In this document: in pieces, positions 38,801 to 45,757 of the stretch | How the letters are laid out: each line of letters begins with the position of its first letter | How positions within the stretch are numbered: position 1 is the stretch's first letter | Source: Fibrobacteraceae bacterium | GTDB taxonomy: Bacteria; Fibrobacterota; Fibrobacteria; Fibrobacterales; Fibrobacteraceae | Direction of reading: 5' to 3' | Assembly: GCA_017631885.1 (NCBI GenBank) | Contig: JAGBSH010000005.1 | Coordinates: 1-64,000, forward strand | DNA length: 64,000 bases | The notes under the pieces: model-generated | What the model was told of the DNA's origin: nothing | What the model saw: only the letters and a program-made list of their open reading frames with translations | Database searches by the model: none | Translations under genes and position numbers: made by a program

Positions 38801-38981
38801 ATTGAAACTCGACATTCCTGGCTTCAAGGGTAAAGCAACTGTCCAGACTTTGGACCGCAGCTCTGAAAAGCTCAAAGAAGGTTGGGCAAACGATCCTTCT
38901 AAGAAAGCTAAGAAGGGTGTAGATGTTTCTAAACCTATCAAGGTTGGTAAACGTACACTTACTCTCATTACAATTGAATAA
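35802..38981 (+). CDS. cel51A: GH51 endoglucanase with three N-terminal CBM11/30-like domains (Cel51A/EGF type)
   Basis: This 1059-aa secreted protein has a signal peptide (1-22) and three beta-sandwich binding domains (about 25-220, 245-440, 450-620) with the repeated pattern 'VDNIEI / VDQITF / VDNIKL' at their ends. A GH51-type barrel follows (about 630-970): IVRYPGG, the acid/base Glu 759 in WEIGNEVYG, and the nucleophile Glu 878 in WLTEWNS. Size and order match endoglucanase F (Cel51A) of Fibrobacter succinogenes, a cellulose-binding enzyme. GH51 also contains arabinofuranosidases, so activity is inferred from this layout. There is no sorting tail like the other secreted enzymes here. Codon use (AAG for Lys, CTC for Leu) differs from its neighbours and points to high expression. 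Confidence 0.87.
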   Translation: MKQTLKAASLFLLGMTATASMAQQKPPRLVVYKFFDDQYRQGGFDYAYGGKSKGIEKTKDGGYKSKSALKISLDPTDYSGASVCLYNEFFDLNKYMLDSRIEFMIKGAKGGEQLKIGLLDDETGDGKKTQVVLPMNKYIQGGAVTTEWKKVTIPLVDFPDRGLYWDNTRKAEFPSRIDWDKIAEIRFSIDKGTNPAFEIFVDNIEIVKGNKKAKPKAKIVYWDENNDVIDGPKAPEKLDGKAKTLATFYDNVLANGKFSYVYGGLTAQREAQSKTAGNSNVLAMYIDNNDWSGVTYSLGEGKYVDLSKVRNKGGLYFWIKGKLGGEKVYVGLLDNQGNDIKSQTKISLNDWIEGSKVGKDWKLVKIPLKKFVDKGKAWDATKQAEVAKDIQWNKIQEIRFSVGKGENQGEPGKPAPVTIFVDQITFTENIDWVDPDIKWDNWKSKAPDMVITDFESKYSKDIWEPSKGPKSKVEVEVPFKTSKLDGNSLNVKHFEMSDWVDVVFDMAKNNRPAKDRDWTNHWGIMFDVYSERAWQSITVQIGDAGNELFVSNTGVPRGRNTVIVPFRNFAKFPYYQPPGAKENGVFDLKGVVSLDFKPGGEGSNGSFEVDNIKLTNLREVKQAARPAVVKVNVKGTSEVLNPEISGGLFGINAALWDGDMLDNKKFKVQTSEYVKRINHGIVRYPGGLRADDDHWKEILDNKDWMVDTDEFLEWLKKTGSNAMFTVNFGSGTEQEAAAWVKHTNIDKKAGIKYWEIGNEVYGNWHPYYEKYGKDGGTIYGKRARKFIEAMKKVDPTIKVAVLGVLDGEWNDNVLRETGDIADGIIVHHYPQHFGEENDFALLSAPQDLVPIYSRLHKLVDKWTKHFNKEKKFELWLTEWNSVDFNPGPQTIALENGLFVADYLAMLATENVDNAQYWDIHNDITPEGGDYGYLTRSAEECMNCPRPSYWAFQMASDALRGKLLKTEITGDNESLITTYYTENGKKKSLLVVNKSPYSDYELKLDIPGFKGKATVQTLDRSSEKLKEGWANDPSKKAKKGVDVSKPIKVGKRTLTLITIE

Positions 38982-39002
38982 TCTGTAAGCTTTCTGATAA
39001 AG

Positions 39003-39033
39003 CCCCCGCCTTGTAAACAAGGCGGGGGTTTTT
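39003..39033 (+). terminator. Strong terminator after cel51A
   Basis: A 12-bp perfect GC-rich stem (39003-39014 with 39017-39028) and five T's follow the stop codon by 21 bases. Confidence 0.95.
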
Positions 39034-39040
39034 ATATCAA

Positions 39041-39074
39041 AAAAAATCACTAATTCGTTAAGAATTAGTGATTT
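39041..39074 (-). terminator. Terminator of the small unknown gene
   Basis: A 13-bp stem (39044-39056 with 39062-39074) reads into a T run on the minus strand, 21 bases after the stop of the gene at 39096-39377. Confidence 0.8.
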
Positions 39075-39095
39075 AAGTTTATTTTTTCAATTTAA

Positions 39096-39377
39096 TTAAC
39101 CATACATTTTATGGATTCTACTGCTAGGCGGGTAGAATTTATAATTCCAGGCATGTCCGCCACTTGTTGCTGTATATGTTTTATGATTTTCCAAAATAGC
39201 AACAGCACAACGATCGTCGTCATCTAAATCTAAAGCAATTATTGACGAACTGAATGTCTTTGCTCTCTGCCATGTCGTTCCGCCTTGGTACAATTTAGAA
39301 GCCCATTGAATTTCTCTATCATCGTCTGGATTAATTCTTAAATACACCCTATTTTTTTCATCATAAACTACTTGCAT
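39096..39377 (-). CDS. Small unknown protein
   Basis: I do not recognise this 93-aa soluble protein. It is acidic in the middle (LDLDDDDRCAV) and rich in Tyr and aromatics at the end (GGHAWNYKFYPPSSR). I set the start at ATG 39377, with GAGGG five bases upstream; the frame stays open upstream to 39434. It has its own terminator and lies between cel51A and dut, transcribed in the same direction as dut. Confidence 0.6.
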   Translation of the reverse strand: MQVVYDEKNRVYLRINPDDDREIQWASKLYQGGTTWQRAKTFSSSIIALDLDDDDRCAVAILENHKTYTATSGGHAWNYKFYPPSSRIHKMYG

Positions 39378-39497
39378 AAAAACCCTCATAACCTCGCACA
39401 ATTTACGACAGAATAGGTGTACGAGAAAGCCCAATCTACCAAAGCTATCTTTATGAAAACTTCCTAATGAATATATCTTTTTTTATTCAAAAAAACT

Positions 39498-39935
39498 TTA
39501 AAAAGTTCCTGTACTTCCAAATCCGCCACGATTTTTATTTTCTAATACAGTTTCTTCAAATTGAATTTTAGGCTGGTTTTCCATAATCCGGAATTGAGCG
39601 ATACGACTCCCTTTTTCAATAGTCACATCGCGAGTCGCATAAACAGGCATTTTCCACCAATCATTTGCACCACAATAACTAGAATCTACCACACCAACAG
39701 AATTAGTTTGTAAAATTCCAAAATTCTTGAAAGTCGAACTGCGAGGCGCAAGGTGCGCTTCAAAACCTTCCGGAAGTTTCATAGCCACACCCAAATGAAT
39801 AAGCTTAAACTCCCCTGCTTTCAAAACAACTGTTTCCGCTGCCGCAAGGTCAATCCAATCCGATTTGCCATCTACATAGCAAAGCTTTGGAATAGAATCA
39901 TCAAGGTACTGAATTTTTATTGTCTGTGAACTCAT
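39498..39935 (-). CDS. dut: dUTP diphosphatase
   Basis: This 145-aa trimeric-type dUTPase hydrolyses dUTP to dUMP and keeps uracil out of DNA. The conserved motifs appear in order: DLAAAE, APRSSTFKNFGI, GVVDSSYCG (the catalytic Asp region), GSRIAQFRI and the C-terminal NRGGFGSTG arm that closes over the site. The nearby sequence TATATTT lies only a few bases before the ATG. Confidence 0.93.
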   Translation of the reverse strand: MSSQTIKIQYLDDSIPKLCYVDGKSDWIDLAAAETVVLKAGEFKLIHLGVAMKLPEGFEAHLAPRSSTFKNFGILQTNSVGVVDSSYCGANDWWKMPVYATRDVTIEKGSRIAQFRIMENQPKIQFEETVLENKNRGGFGSTGTF

Positions 39936-40123
39936 AGTGGTAAATATAAAATAGTTGGAATATTAAAGATGCTTTTCAACACTCTAGAAAGAACAATCTG
40001 AGTGATAAAGTCTATAAAGACACCACCCCTTCCATCCACAGAGCAACAATAAGGAGGAACGCGTGGGAGCAATGAACTAGACCCTTTTTCTACAATTGCG
40101 AGATATTAGCTCCGCTTTCTGCA

Positions 40124-40309
40124 TCAAAGAATAAATACTTGGAGCTTTTGTGTTACATGTAATTTCTGCGTGGCCCCGTCTAAATCATCTACAAATTCAA
40201 AATCACTGTAAAATTTACAGAATTTACCTATTTTATAAAACTTTGAATATTTTAGTAAACATCCTTTAAACGCTCTAATTACAAACAGTTTAAATTCTTT
40301 TTCAGCCAT
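40124..40309 (-). CDS. Possible small ORF at the end of the restriction locus
   Basis: A 61-aa basic frame starts five bases after the STAS/HATPase gene, with AAAGGAT about 11 bases before its ATG. It has no recognisable domain and many Lys and Phe residues. It may be a small partner gene, the remains of a longer one, or chance. Position in the operon is the only support. Confidence 0.3.
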   Translation of the reverse strand: MAEKEFKLFVIRAFKGCLLKYSKFYKIGKFCKFYSDFEFVDDLDGATQKLHVTQKLQVFIL

Positions 40310-40314
40310 ACTTT

Positions 40315-41298
40315 TTAAATATCCTTTGTACTGGTAGATGCTTTTCCGTAAATCCCTAATTGTTGAGAAAGGCGTTCCCCCTCGTTAATAATATCTTGTA
40401 TTTGCGTTCGATTTCTTAGCAAGCTACTATATCTAAAATTTATGCCAACAAATGTTCCTGGATAGCAACCTTCGTAAACTTTAACACCCTGGTGATTTAT
40501 CTTCAGCATTTTGCTACAACTTCCAATCCACATATACCCAAAACGTTCTGCAATTTTTGATAGCACATACAAACCAAAGCCACTATTATCATATTTACCA
40601 CTATTTTTTACCGATTCACTTGTAATACCTGGAAGAATCGCATTTTTCAAAGCCCATTCATCATCTATTTGTTCACCATACTTTTCTGATAGTGAATTAC
40701 GAATTCCTCTTCCTGAATCAGCAATACAAATTTCCACTTCATCGCGCTTTGGATAAATCTGTCCAAATACCGAACAATATAAACAACCTGTATGCTCAAA
40801 AACATTTCGAATAATTTCTCGGAAACAATATGAAAATACAGGCTCCACCTTATCGAACATCCATTGAGAATAATTATCCGAGCACATTTCAATGGCGTCT
40901 TGAAGCAGATAATCTTTACGACCATTTAACTTTTCATCATATACAAGACTAAGCAAATTACTTTTCTCTAAAATTCCCATGGGTACATAGGTCTTATTCG
41001 TTGGCACCTGCACAGCCTGCGGAGGATTTTCCCCCAAAAACTTGAAAAAGCCTACATACTCCAAATAGGAAATTGGATTCGTGTGAGTATCGGAACTTAT
41101 AAATTTTAAAATTCTCGCTCTAGAATCCTTATTGTATTTCAAATATTGCGCAAACACCAATGATCCAATGGGATACGCAATTCTTAAATCAGAAAAATCA
41201 ACTGTTATTTCAGAATCACATCCATCATATGATTCAATTTGAAGAATCAATTTGCCAATAGTATACTCGCTCAAACCAGACGGAACTTTTATATACAT
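40315..41298 (-). CDS. STAS-like and GHKL ATPase protein
   Basis: This 327-aa soluble protein has an N-terminal STAS-like half (about 1-125; VDFSDLRIAYPIGSLVFAQYL resembles a STAS core) and a GHKL-type ATP-binding half (about 150-300). The ATPase boxes are all present: REIIRNVFEHTG (N box, Asn 165), IADSGRGIRNSL (G1, Asp 194) and SGFGLYVLSKI (G2). There is no HTH, receiver or membrane segment. It sits 24 bases after hsdS in the same direction, so it is probably cotranscribed with the restriction genes. Its role could be regulatory or a separate defence function; the fold is the only firm statement. Confidence 0.75.
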   Translation of the reverse strand: MYIKVPSGLSEYTIGKLILQIESYDGCDSEITVDFSDLRIAYPIGSLVFAQYLKYNKDSRARILKFISSDTHTNPISYLEYVGFFKFLGENPPQAVQVPTNKTYVPMGILEKSNLLSLVYDEKLNGRKDYLLQDAIEMCSDNYSQWMFDKVEPVFSYCFREIIRNVFEHTGCLYCSVFGQIYPKRDEVEICIADSGRGIRNSLSEKYGEQIDDEWALKNAILPGITSESVKNSGKYDNSGFGLYVLSKIAERFGYMWIGSCSKMLKINHQGVKVYEGCYPGTFVGINFRYSSLLRNRTQIQDIINEGERLSQQLGIYGKASTSTKDI

Positions 41299-41322
41299 TT
41301 TTTCTCCAACCCCTTTTCCATC

Positions 41323-42588
41323 CTACACTTCTATTTGGCCGGTCATGAGGAGCGGGAGGAGGGTGTTGCGTTGAGTTGTTAAGGCTTCGATTTGCTTTGC
41401 GTTAAAAAGTTGTTTTTTTATAAGGGGTGCTACTTGAGCATTAAATTTTTCAACAGTCTTTAGATTAGGGAAAAACCACATTGTATCAACAAACTGATCT
41501 AACTGAAAATTTTTTATCCCACTAGTTTTACCTTCAAAATTGAAAAATATTCCATTATCATAAAACATTTTCCACATAAAAGAAATATAATACGCATACT
41601 GAGGATTTTTCATCGTAATTGCTTGGCAAAAGTTCGAACATATTAGTTTATTATCGAACATTTCCAACAATTCCTTCGTCATAAGCCTGGAACGGCCAGT
41701 GGATTGCGTAGGGCTTCCACCAGAAATTTCAACAACTAAATCAAATTCTTGAAGAAGTCTTGATGAATTCTTTGCCAGAATATAGCGAATAGGCAAATCA
41801 GTCATTTTATCAATATCTGCACCCCTAATACAAGAAACCCGAAGATTATAATTCTTTTCAGGATTTTCTTTGCCCCAGTCGCCCCCCTTATTTTCCTTTA
41901 TATAATTGCCAATTGTACAAACTTCCCAACCTACAGGAATGTTGCGGTTGAGGGTTTTGTTGTAGGTGGTTTGGTGGCCGGCGCATTGGAGGAAGGTGTA
42001 GTCGTAGATTGTCTTGGCGGTTTGTTCCAACACGCGATTCTGGGCACGGAGATTTTCTATACGTTGGTCAAAATCAGAAAGCACGTCGCCTATTTTCTTT
42101 TGAACATTCAAACTAGGCAACATGATTGGCATATCTTCCATCGTCGATACTGCAAGAGTGAATCGCATTCCGCTTCCGGTTGCATTCAGCTCAAAATACT
42201 TTTTAATGTAATCGGAACTCATAAATGCGTTCAAATACTTGCCGTAAACAATTTTCTCATTTGGCTTTGCCAAAGCACAATGGTAGCCAAGAACAACATC
42301 ATCAAAATCATCGGCGATGTAAGTCGAAATCCCTATATCATCACGAGTTTCGCTATCTTTAGTAAATGCAACAAAACCCTTCTTTAAAGAAAGTTTATTT
42401 ATGTTGCTATCGCTTGCAGACGCAACCATAAACGAATCATAATCCGACTGTTTAATTGCCCAATTGTGGTAAACATCGGTAAAATTACAAAGCCTTACAA
42501 TCTTTTCGCCCGGCTTTGTTTTCTTATCAACACTACTGATTACAATTTCAGCAATATCACCCAGCTTATATTTCTTCATTTCGACCAT
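41323..42588 (-). CDS. hsdS: Type I restriction specificity subunit HsdS
   Basis: This 421-aa protein carries two target-recognition domains: TRD1 (about 5-165) starting at KKYKLGDIAEIV and TRD2 (about 215-370) starting at PVGWEVCTIGNYI. Each is followed by a helix that spaces the half sites, in QKKIGDVLSDFDQRIENLRAQN and PLIKKQLFNAKQIEALTTQRNTLLPLLMTGQIEV. The DNA target cannot be predicted from sequence. ATG 42588 with AAGGGG upstream is preferred to the start at 42645. It is separated from hsdM by the AlbA_2 gene, which is not the classic order. Confidence 0.9.
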   Translation of the reverse strand: MVEMKKYKLGDIAEIVISSVDKKTKPGEKIVRLCNFTDVYHNWAIKQSDYDSFMVASASDSNINKLSLKKGFVAFTKDSETRDDIGISTYIADDFDDVVLGYHCALAKPNEKIVYGKYLNAFMSSDYIKKYFELNATGSGMRFTLAVSTMEDMPIMLPSLNVQKKIGDVLSDFDQRIENLRAQNRVLEQTAKTIYDYTFLQCAGHQTTYNKTLNRNIPVGWEVCTIGNYIKENKGGDWGKENPEKNYNLRVSCIRGADIDKMTDLPIRYILAKNSSRLLQEFDLVVEISGGSPTQSTGRSRLMTKELLEMFDNKLICSNFCQAITMKNPQYAYYISFMWKMFYDNGIFFNFEGKTSGIKNFQLDQFVDTMWFFPNLKTVEKFNAQVAPLIKKQLFNAKQIEALTTQRNTLLPLLMTGQIEV

Positions 42589-42693
42589 CAACCACCCCTT
42601 ATTTTGCGACGCTCTGGATGACATGGTAGGAGAATGACAACGCAACGAATGCTCTTGTATAATGCGACGGTTTCTTGTCTAATTTCACATTTT

Positions 42694-44025
42694 TCATTCG
42701 TTCACCTCCCAATGGCCACTATAGCCGCTTCCCTTATATTTTATATGACTCAACTTTGCGATATGGCGTTTAATCGTAATGACACTTTTCCCACTCTTTT
42801 TAGCTAGTTCTTCTGTTGTAATTTTAGGATTTTTCTTTATCTGTTCTTCAATCCAATCATCAAAAGCTTTTTCTTGAGTATCAGCTTGAGTATCAGCTTG
42901 GGTATCATCTTGAGTATCATTTTGGGAGTTTTCTAGTTCAAACTCAAAAGGAATTGTAACACGCAAAAAGAAGTCCAAAAACTCAAAAACCGTTTTCCCG
43001 TAGCGTCTGGTTACAAGCGGTATGCCGTAGCCAGTCTGCTCCATCAAATCCAAGCGAATGAAAAGCTTAGCTAGTTCCTCATTCACTGGTTTTGAAACGC
43101 CACGAAAAAAATCCTCTTTTGAAAGATTTGCAGGAAGTCCACCCGTAGAAATAATTTCTATCCTATCTGTATAGGCATAGATTGCGGGTGGAGTTCCATC
43201 TGCCCAGTTGTTGTGCAAACATGCGTTAAACCAGACTTCTCGAAACGCATCGCAGTCAAAAAGTTTTTTGTCTTTGCGAACGCCCTTTGTGAAGCTTGTG
43301 TGAGTTTCGTTTATAACATCAATGCAATAATCGAAAGCCTGCTTCATGGCTATCACAAGACACTTTTCACCATATTCATTTCTGAGCGCGATTCCGTCTG
43401 CTTTTTCTTTGCCTTTAAAACGCACAACTTTTATTGAAGTTTCATTTTTGTCGGCAAGCAATTCTGCCATTTTGTTGTAGTCACCGTCTTTTGTGAGCAA
43501 ATGAAAATTTTCTGCAAAGGTTGTTTCATTTATGGAAAATCCTTTTTCTGTAAGCAAAAGTTTTAGATATTGAAACGTCAGATTTTTTGCCCGAATTGGA
43601 ATTTCTGTGATTTTTACTTTTGAATCTAGATATTTATTATAAACAATATTGATTTGTTCTTCGGTCATTGAACGACAGGTTGTGCCGATACGAACAAAAC
43701 AACCCTGTGCGCTTCTGCCGTATTTCTTTATGTAATAAAGGCTTTTGCCTTTTCTAACCTTTATTTCAATGATATGCTTGTTTTCAATGAACTTTGTGCC
43801 GAGTTCAATAAAATGTGATGAATTAGGCAGAATTTGGCTTTCTATCATATCCGCAATTTTTTTGAGGGATTCGTCAAGATTTTTTACGCCAGAGACAGAG
43901 CCTCCATCATCAACACCGATATATATCGTTCCTCCGTCCGTGTTCAAAAAGGCAACAATTTCTTTTGGAAGAGCATCTGTGAGTTTTTGTTTTAATTCTA
44001 TCTTCTCAGTTTCTGCAAAAGTCAT
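42694..44025 (-). CDS. AlbA_2/Schlafen-type putative DNA-binding protein inside the hsd operon
   Basis: This 443-aa protein begins with an AlbA_2 (Schlafen AAA-type) domain: IELKQKL, EIVAFLNTDGGTIYIGVDD and the RIGTTCRSMTEE block. The middle (about 240-350) has the C-terminal regulator-type core seen in predicted transcriptional regulators (FREVWFNACLHN, YAYTDRIEIISTGGLP, EQTGYGIPLVTRRYG). A repeated Asp-Thr-Gln-Ala segment (369-384) leads into a winged helix (about 400-443). It reads as a DNA-binding regulator, and such genes often sit in restriction loci. ATG 44025 with GGAG upstream is preferred to TTG 44046. Confidence 0.8.
   Translation of the reverse strand: MTFAETEKIELKQKLTDALPKEIVAFLNTDGGTIYIGVDDGGSVSGVKNLDESLKKIADMIESQILPNSSHFIELGTKFIENKHIIEIKVRKGKSLYYIKKYGRSAQGCFVRIGTTCRSMTEEQINIVYNKYLDSKVKITEIPIRAKNLTFQYLKLLLTEKGFSINETTFAENFHLLTKDGDYNKMAELLADKNETSIKVVRFKGKEKADGIALRNEYGEKCLVIAMKQAFDYCIDVINETHTSFTKGVRKDKKLFDCDAFREVWFNACLHNNWADGTPPAIYAYTDRIEIISTGGLPANLSKEDFFRGVSKPVNEELAKLFIRLDLMEQTGYGIPLVTRRYGKTVFEFLDFFLRVTIPFEFELENSQNDTQDDTQADTQADTQEKAFDDWIEEQIKKNPKITTEELAKKSGKSVITIKRHIAKLSHIKYKGSGYSGHWEVNE
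42873..42920 (-). repeat. Four in-frame 12-bp repeats coding Asp-Thr-Gln-X
   Basis: Units at 42873-42884, 42885-42896, 42897-42908 and 42909-42920 differ by one or two bases (forward strand CTTGAGTATCAG and variants). The length is a multiple of three, so unit gain or loss would change the linker length and leave the frame intact. Confidence 0.9.
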
Positions 44026-44104
44026 CTTTCCGTTCTCCGTTTTCAATTTTCATCAAGTCTATTACCTTCGCGATATTCCGAAAGAACCTCTTTTTCAAAA
44101 TCCT

Positions 44105-45757
44105 TCATATCCTCATTCCCTTGAGGTTCTTCATAATTTGGGCGTCAAGTTTGGCACCTTCGGCAGAAAGGTTTTCCAGTTCCTTGGCAAAGCCCTTTAT
44201 CTTGGCCTTGAATTCCTCGGGGGTGATTTCCACATATTCGACCTTAATGTCAAAATATTGGCCGGCGCTCAGGCTGTAGCCCTTTTCCCTGATATCCTTG
44301 TAAGTCACAGCAACAGAAAAATCTTCAACCGTCTTCTTTTTACGGAAGGTGGTCACAATCTTCTCGATTTCTTCGGGGCGTAAGCGACGCTTTTGGTTGT
44401 TACCTTCCTTGTATTCTTCGCCAAGCTTACTGGCATCAATCAAAATAACCTTGTCGGAATCTTTCTTGGGCGATTTGTCGAAGAACAGCACCGAAACGTT
44501 TGTTCCTGTATTCGCAAACACGTTACTCGGCATACTGACCACACCGCTAATGATATGCTTATCGGTAATGTATTCCAGAATTTTCTTTTCAACACCGGAC
44601 TTGCTTGTAATAAAGCCGGTCGGAATAACGATTGCGCCCCTGCCTTCAGCCTTTATGGAATTAATCACATGCTGAATAAAGCAAGTGTAAATAGCCATCT
44701 TGGGCTTATTAGGGTCAATTTTCTTTACCTTGTTGGGAATACCAGCCCAAAAGCGGACACTGTCTGCCGCCAAGGTATCGGAATACTCAGGGAAGTCAAG
44801 CTTGAACGGAGGATTACTTACCACAAAGTCAAACTTCTTGAGGCTTCCATCCTTTTCTACATGGCTGGGTTCCAAAAGGGTGTTCCCTTGCACCACATTA
44901 GGCAAGCTGCCCACCAGATTGTTCAAAATCAAGTTCAAGCGCAGCATTTCGCTGGACTTGTCTGAAATATCCTGGCTGTAAATAGAACAGCGGTCTTCTC
45001 CTACTTGGTGAGCTAGTGCCATAAGTAGCGTACCGGTACCAGCACTAGGGTCGTAGCAGGTTGCACCCTTATATTCCGTTTCTGGATTCACCAAAAGTTG
45101 AGCCATTACTTGGGCAATGGCACGGGGAGTAAAGTATTCGGCATACTTACCGCCACCGGCATTGTTGTAATCCTTAATCAGATATTCAAAAATGCCGCTG
45201 AAAAAGTCATACTTTTCGTTGAAAACTTCTTCAAAGTTAAATTCCGCGATGTTCTTCACCAAAGCCTTGGCAAATGCATCGCGTTTACCAATATCTGTAA
45301 TATAGGGCGTAACGGCAGCAAAAATATTCACCTTCGCCTTGCCCGAAGTCACCACCGAGAACTGGTCCTGGTTATAGGTTGCGATATCCACCAAAGTAGA
45401 ATCCAATAAAGCAGAAAAATCGCCCTGAGTTGAAGCATTGTACAAATGGCTCAAAGTCTGGTGCGGCTTGATTAAAGGGATACCTCCGCCCATATAAGAG
45501 AACAAATCCTCGACTTCTTCATCGGTAAAGGAATCGTATTCAACATCCCACTTTTCCGCTTTGCTCAAACGCTTTTTGTAAGGAGTCTTTTGATTCTTGG
45601 CTTCAAAGGCAAACTTGTCATTAAAGAACTTGTAAAGGAATATCTCGGTAATAATCTTGTATTCGTTACCACCATTTGCAAGGCCATACGCACCAGTCGT
45701 ACTTTTAAGGGAATCAATAAGGGCTATGGTTTTGGCTTTGAGTTCTTCGGTGTTCAT
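44105..45757 (-). CDS. hsdM: Type I restriction modification subunit HsdM (N6-adenine methyltransferase)
   Basis: This 550-aa methyltransferase has an HsdM N-terminal helical domain and the SAM motif DPSAGTGTLLMAL (about 233-245), then the catalytic NPPF (about 312-315). It methylates the HsdS target. The stop of hsdR and its ATG abut with no gap, so the two are coupled. Its C-terminal coiled region (LENLSAEGAKLDAQIMKNL) joins HsdS. GC content and codon use look somewhat higher than in the nuo genes, as might be expected of an acquired island (impression, not computed). Confidence 0.95.
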   Translation of the reverse strand: MNTEELKAKTIALIDSLKSTTGAYGLANGGNEYKIITEIFLYKFFNDKFAFEAKNQKTPYKKRLSKAEKWDVEYDSFTDEEVEDLFSYMGGGIPLIKPHQTLSHLYNASTQGDFSALLDSTLVDIATYNQDQFSVVTSGKAKVNIFAAVTPYITDIGKRDAFAKALVKNIAEFNFEEVFNEKYDFFSGIFEYLIKDYNNAGGGKYAEYFTPRAIAQVMAQLLVNPETEYKGATCYDPSAGTGTLLMALAHQVGEDRCSIYSQDISDKSSEMLRLNLILNNLVGSLPNVVQGNTLLEPSHVEKDGSLKKFDFVVSNPPFKLDFPEYSDTLAADSVRFWAGIPNKVKKIDPNKPKMAIYTCFIQHVINSIKAEGRGAIVIPTGFITSKSGVEKKILEYITDKHIISGVVSMPSNVFANTGTNVSVLFFDKSPKKDSDKVILIDASKLGEEYKEGNNQKRRLRPEEIEKIVTTFRKKKTVEDFSVAVTYKDIREKGYSLSAGQYFDIKVEYVEITPEEFKAKIKGFAKELENLSAEGAKLDAQIMKNLKGMRI

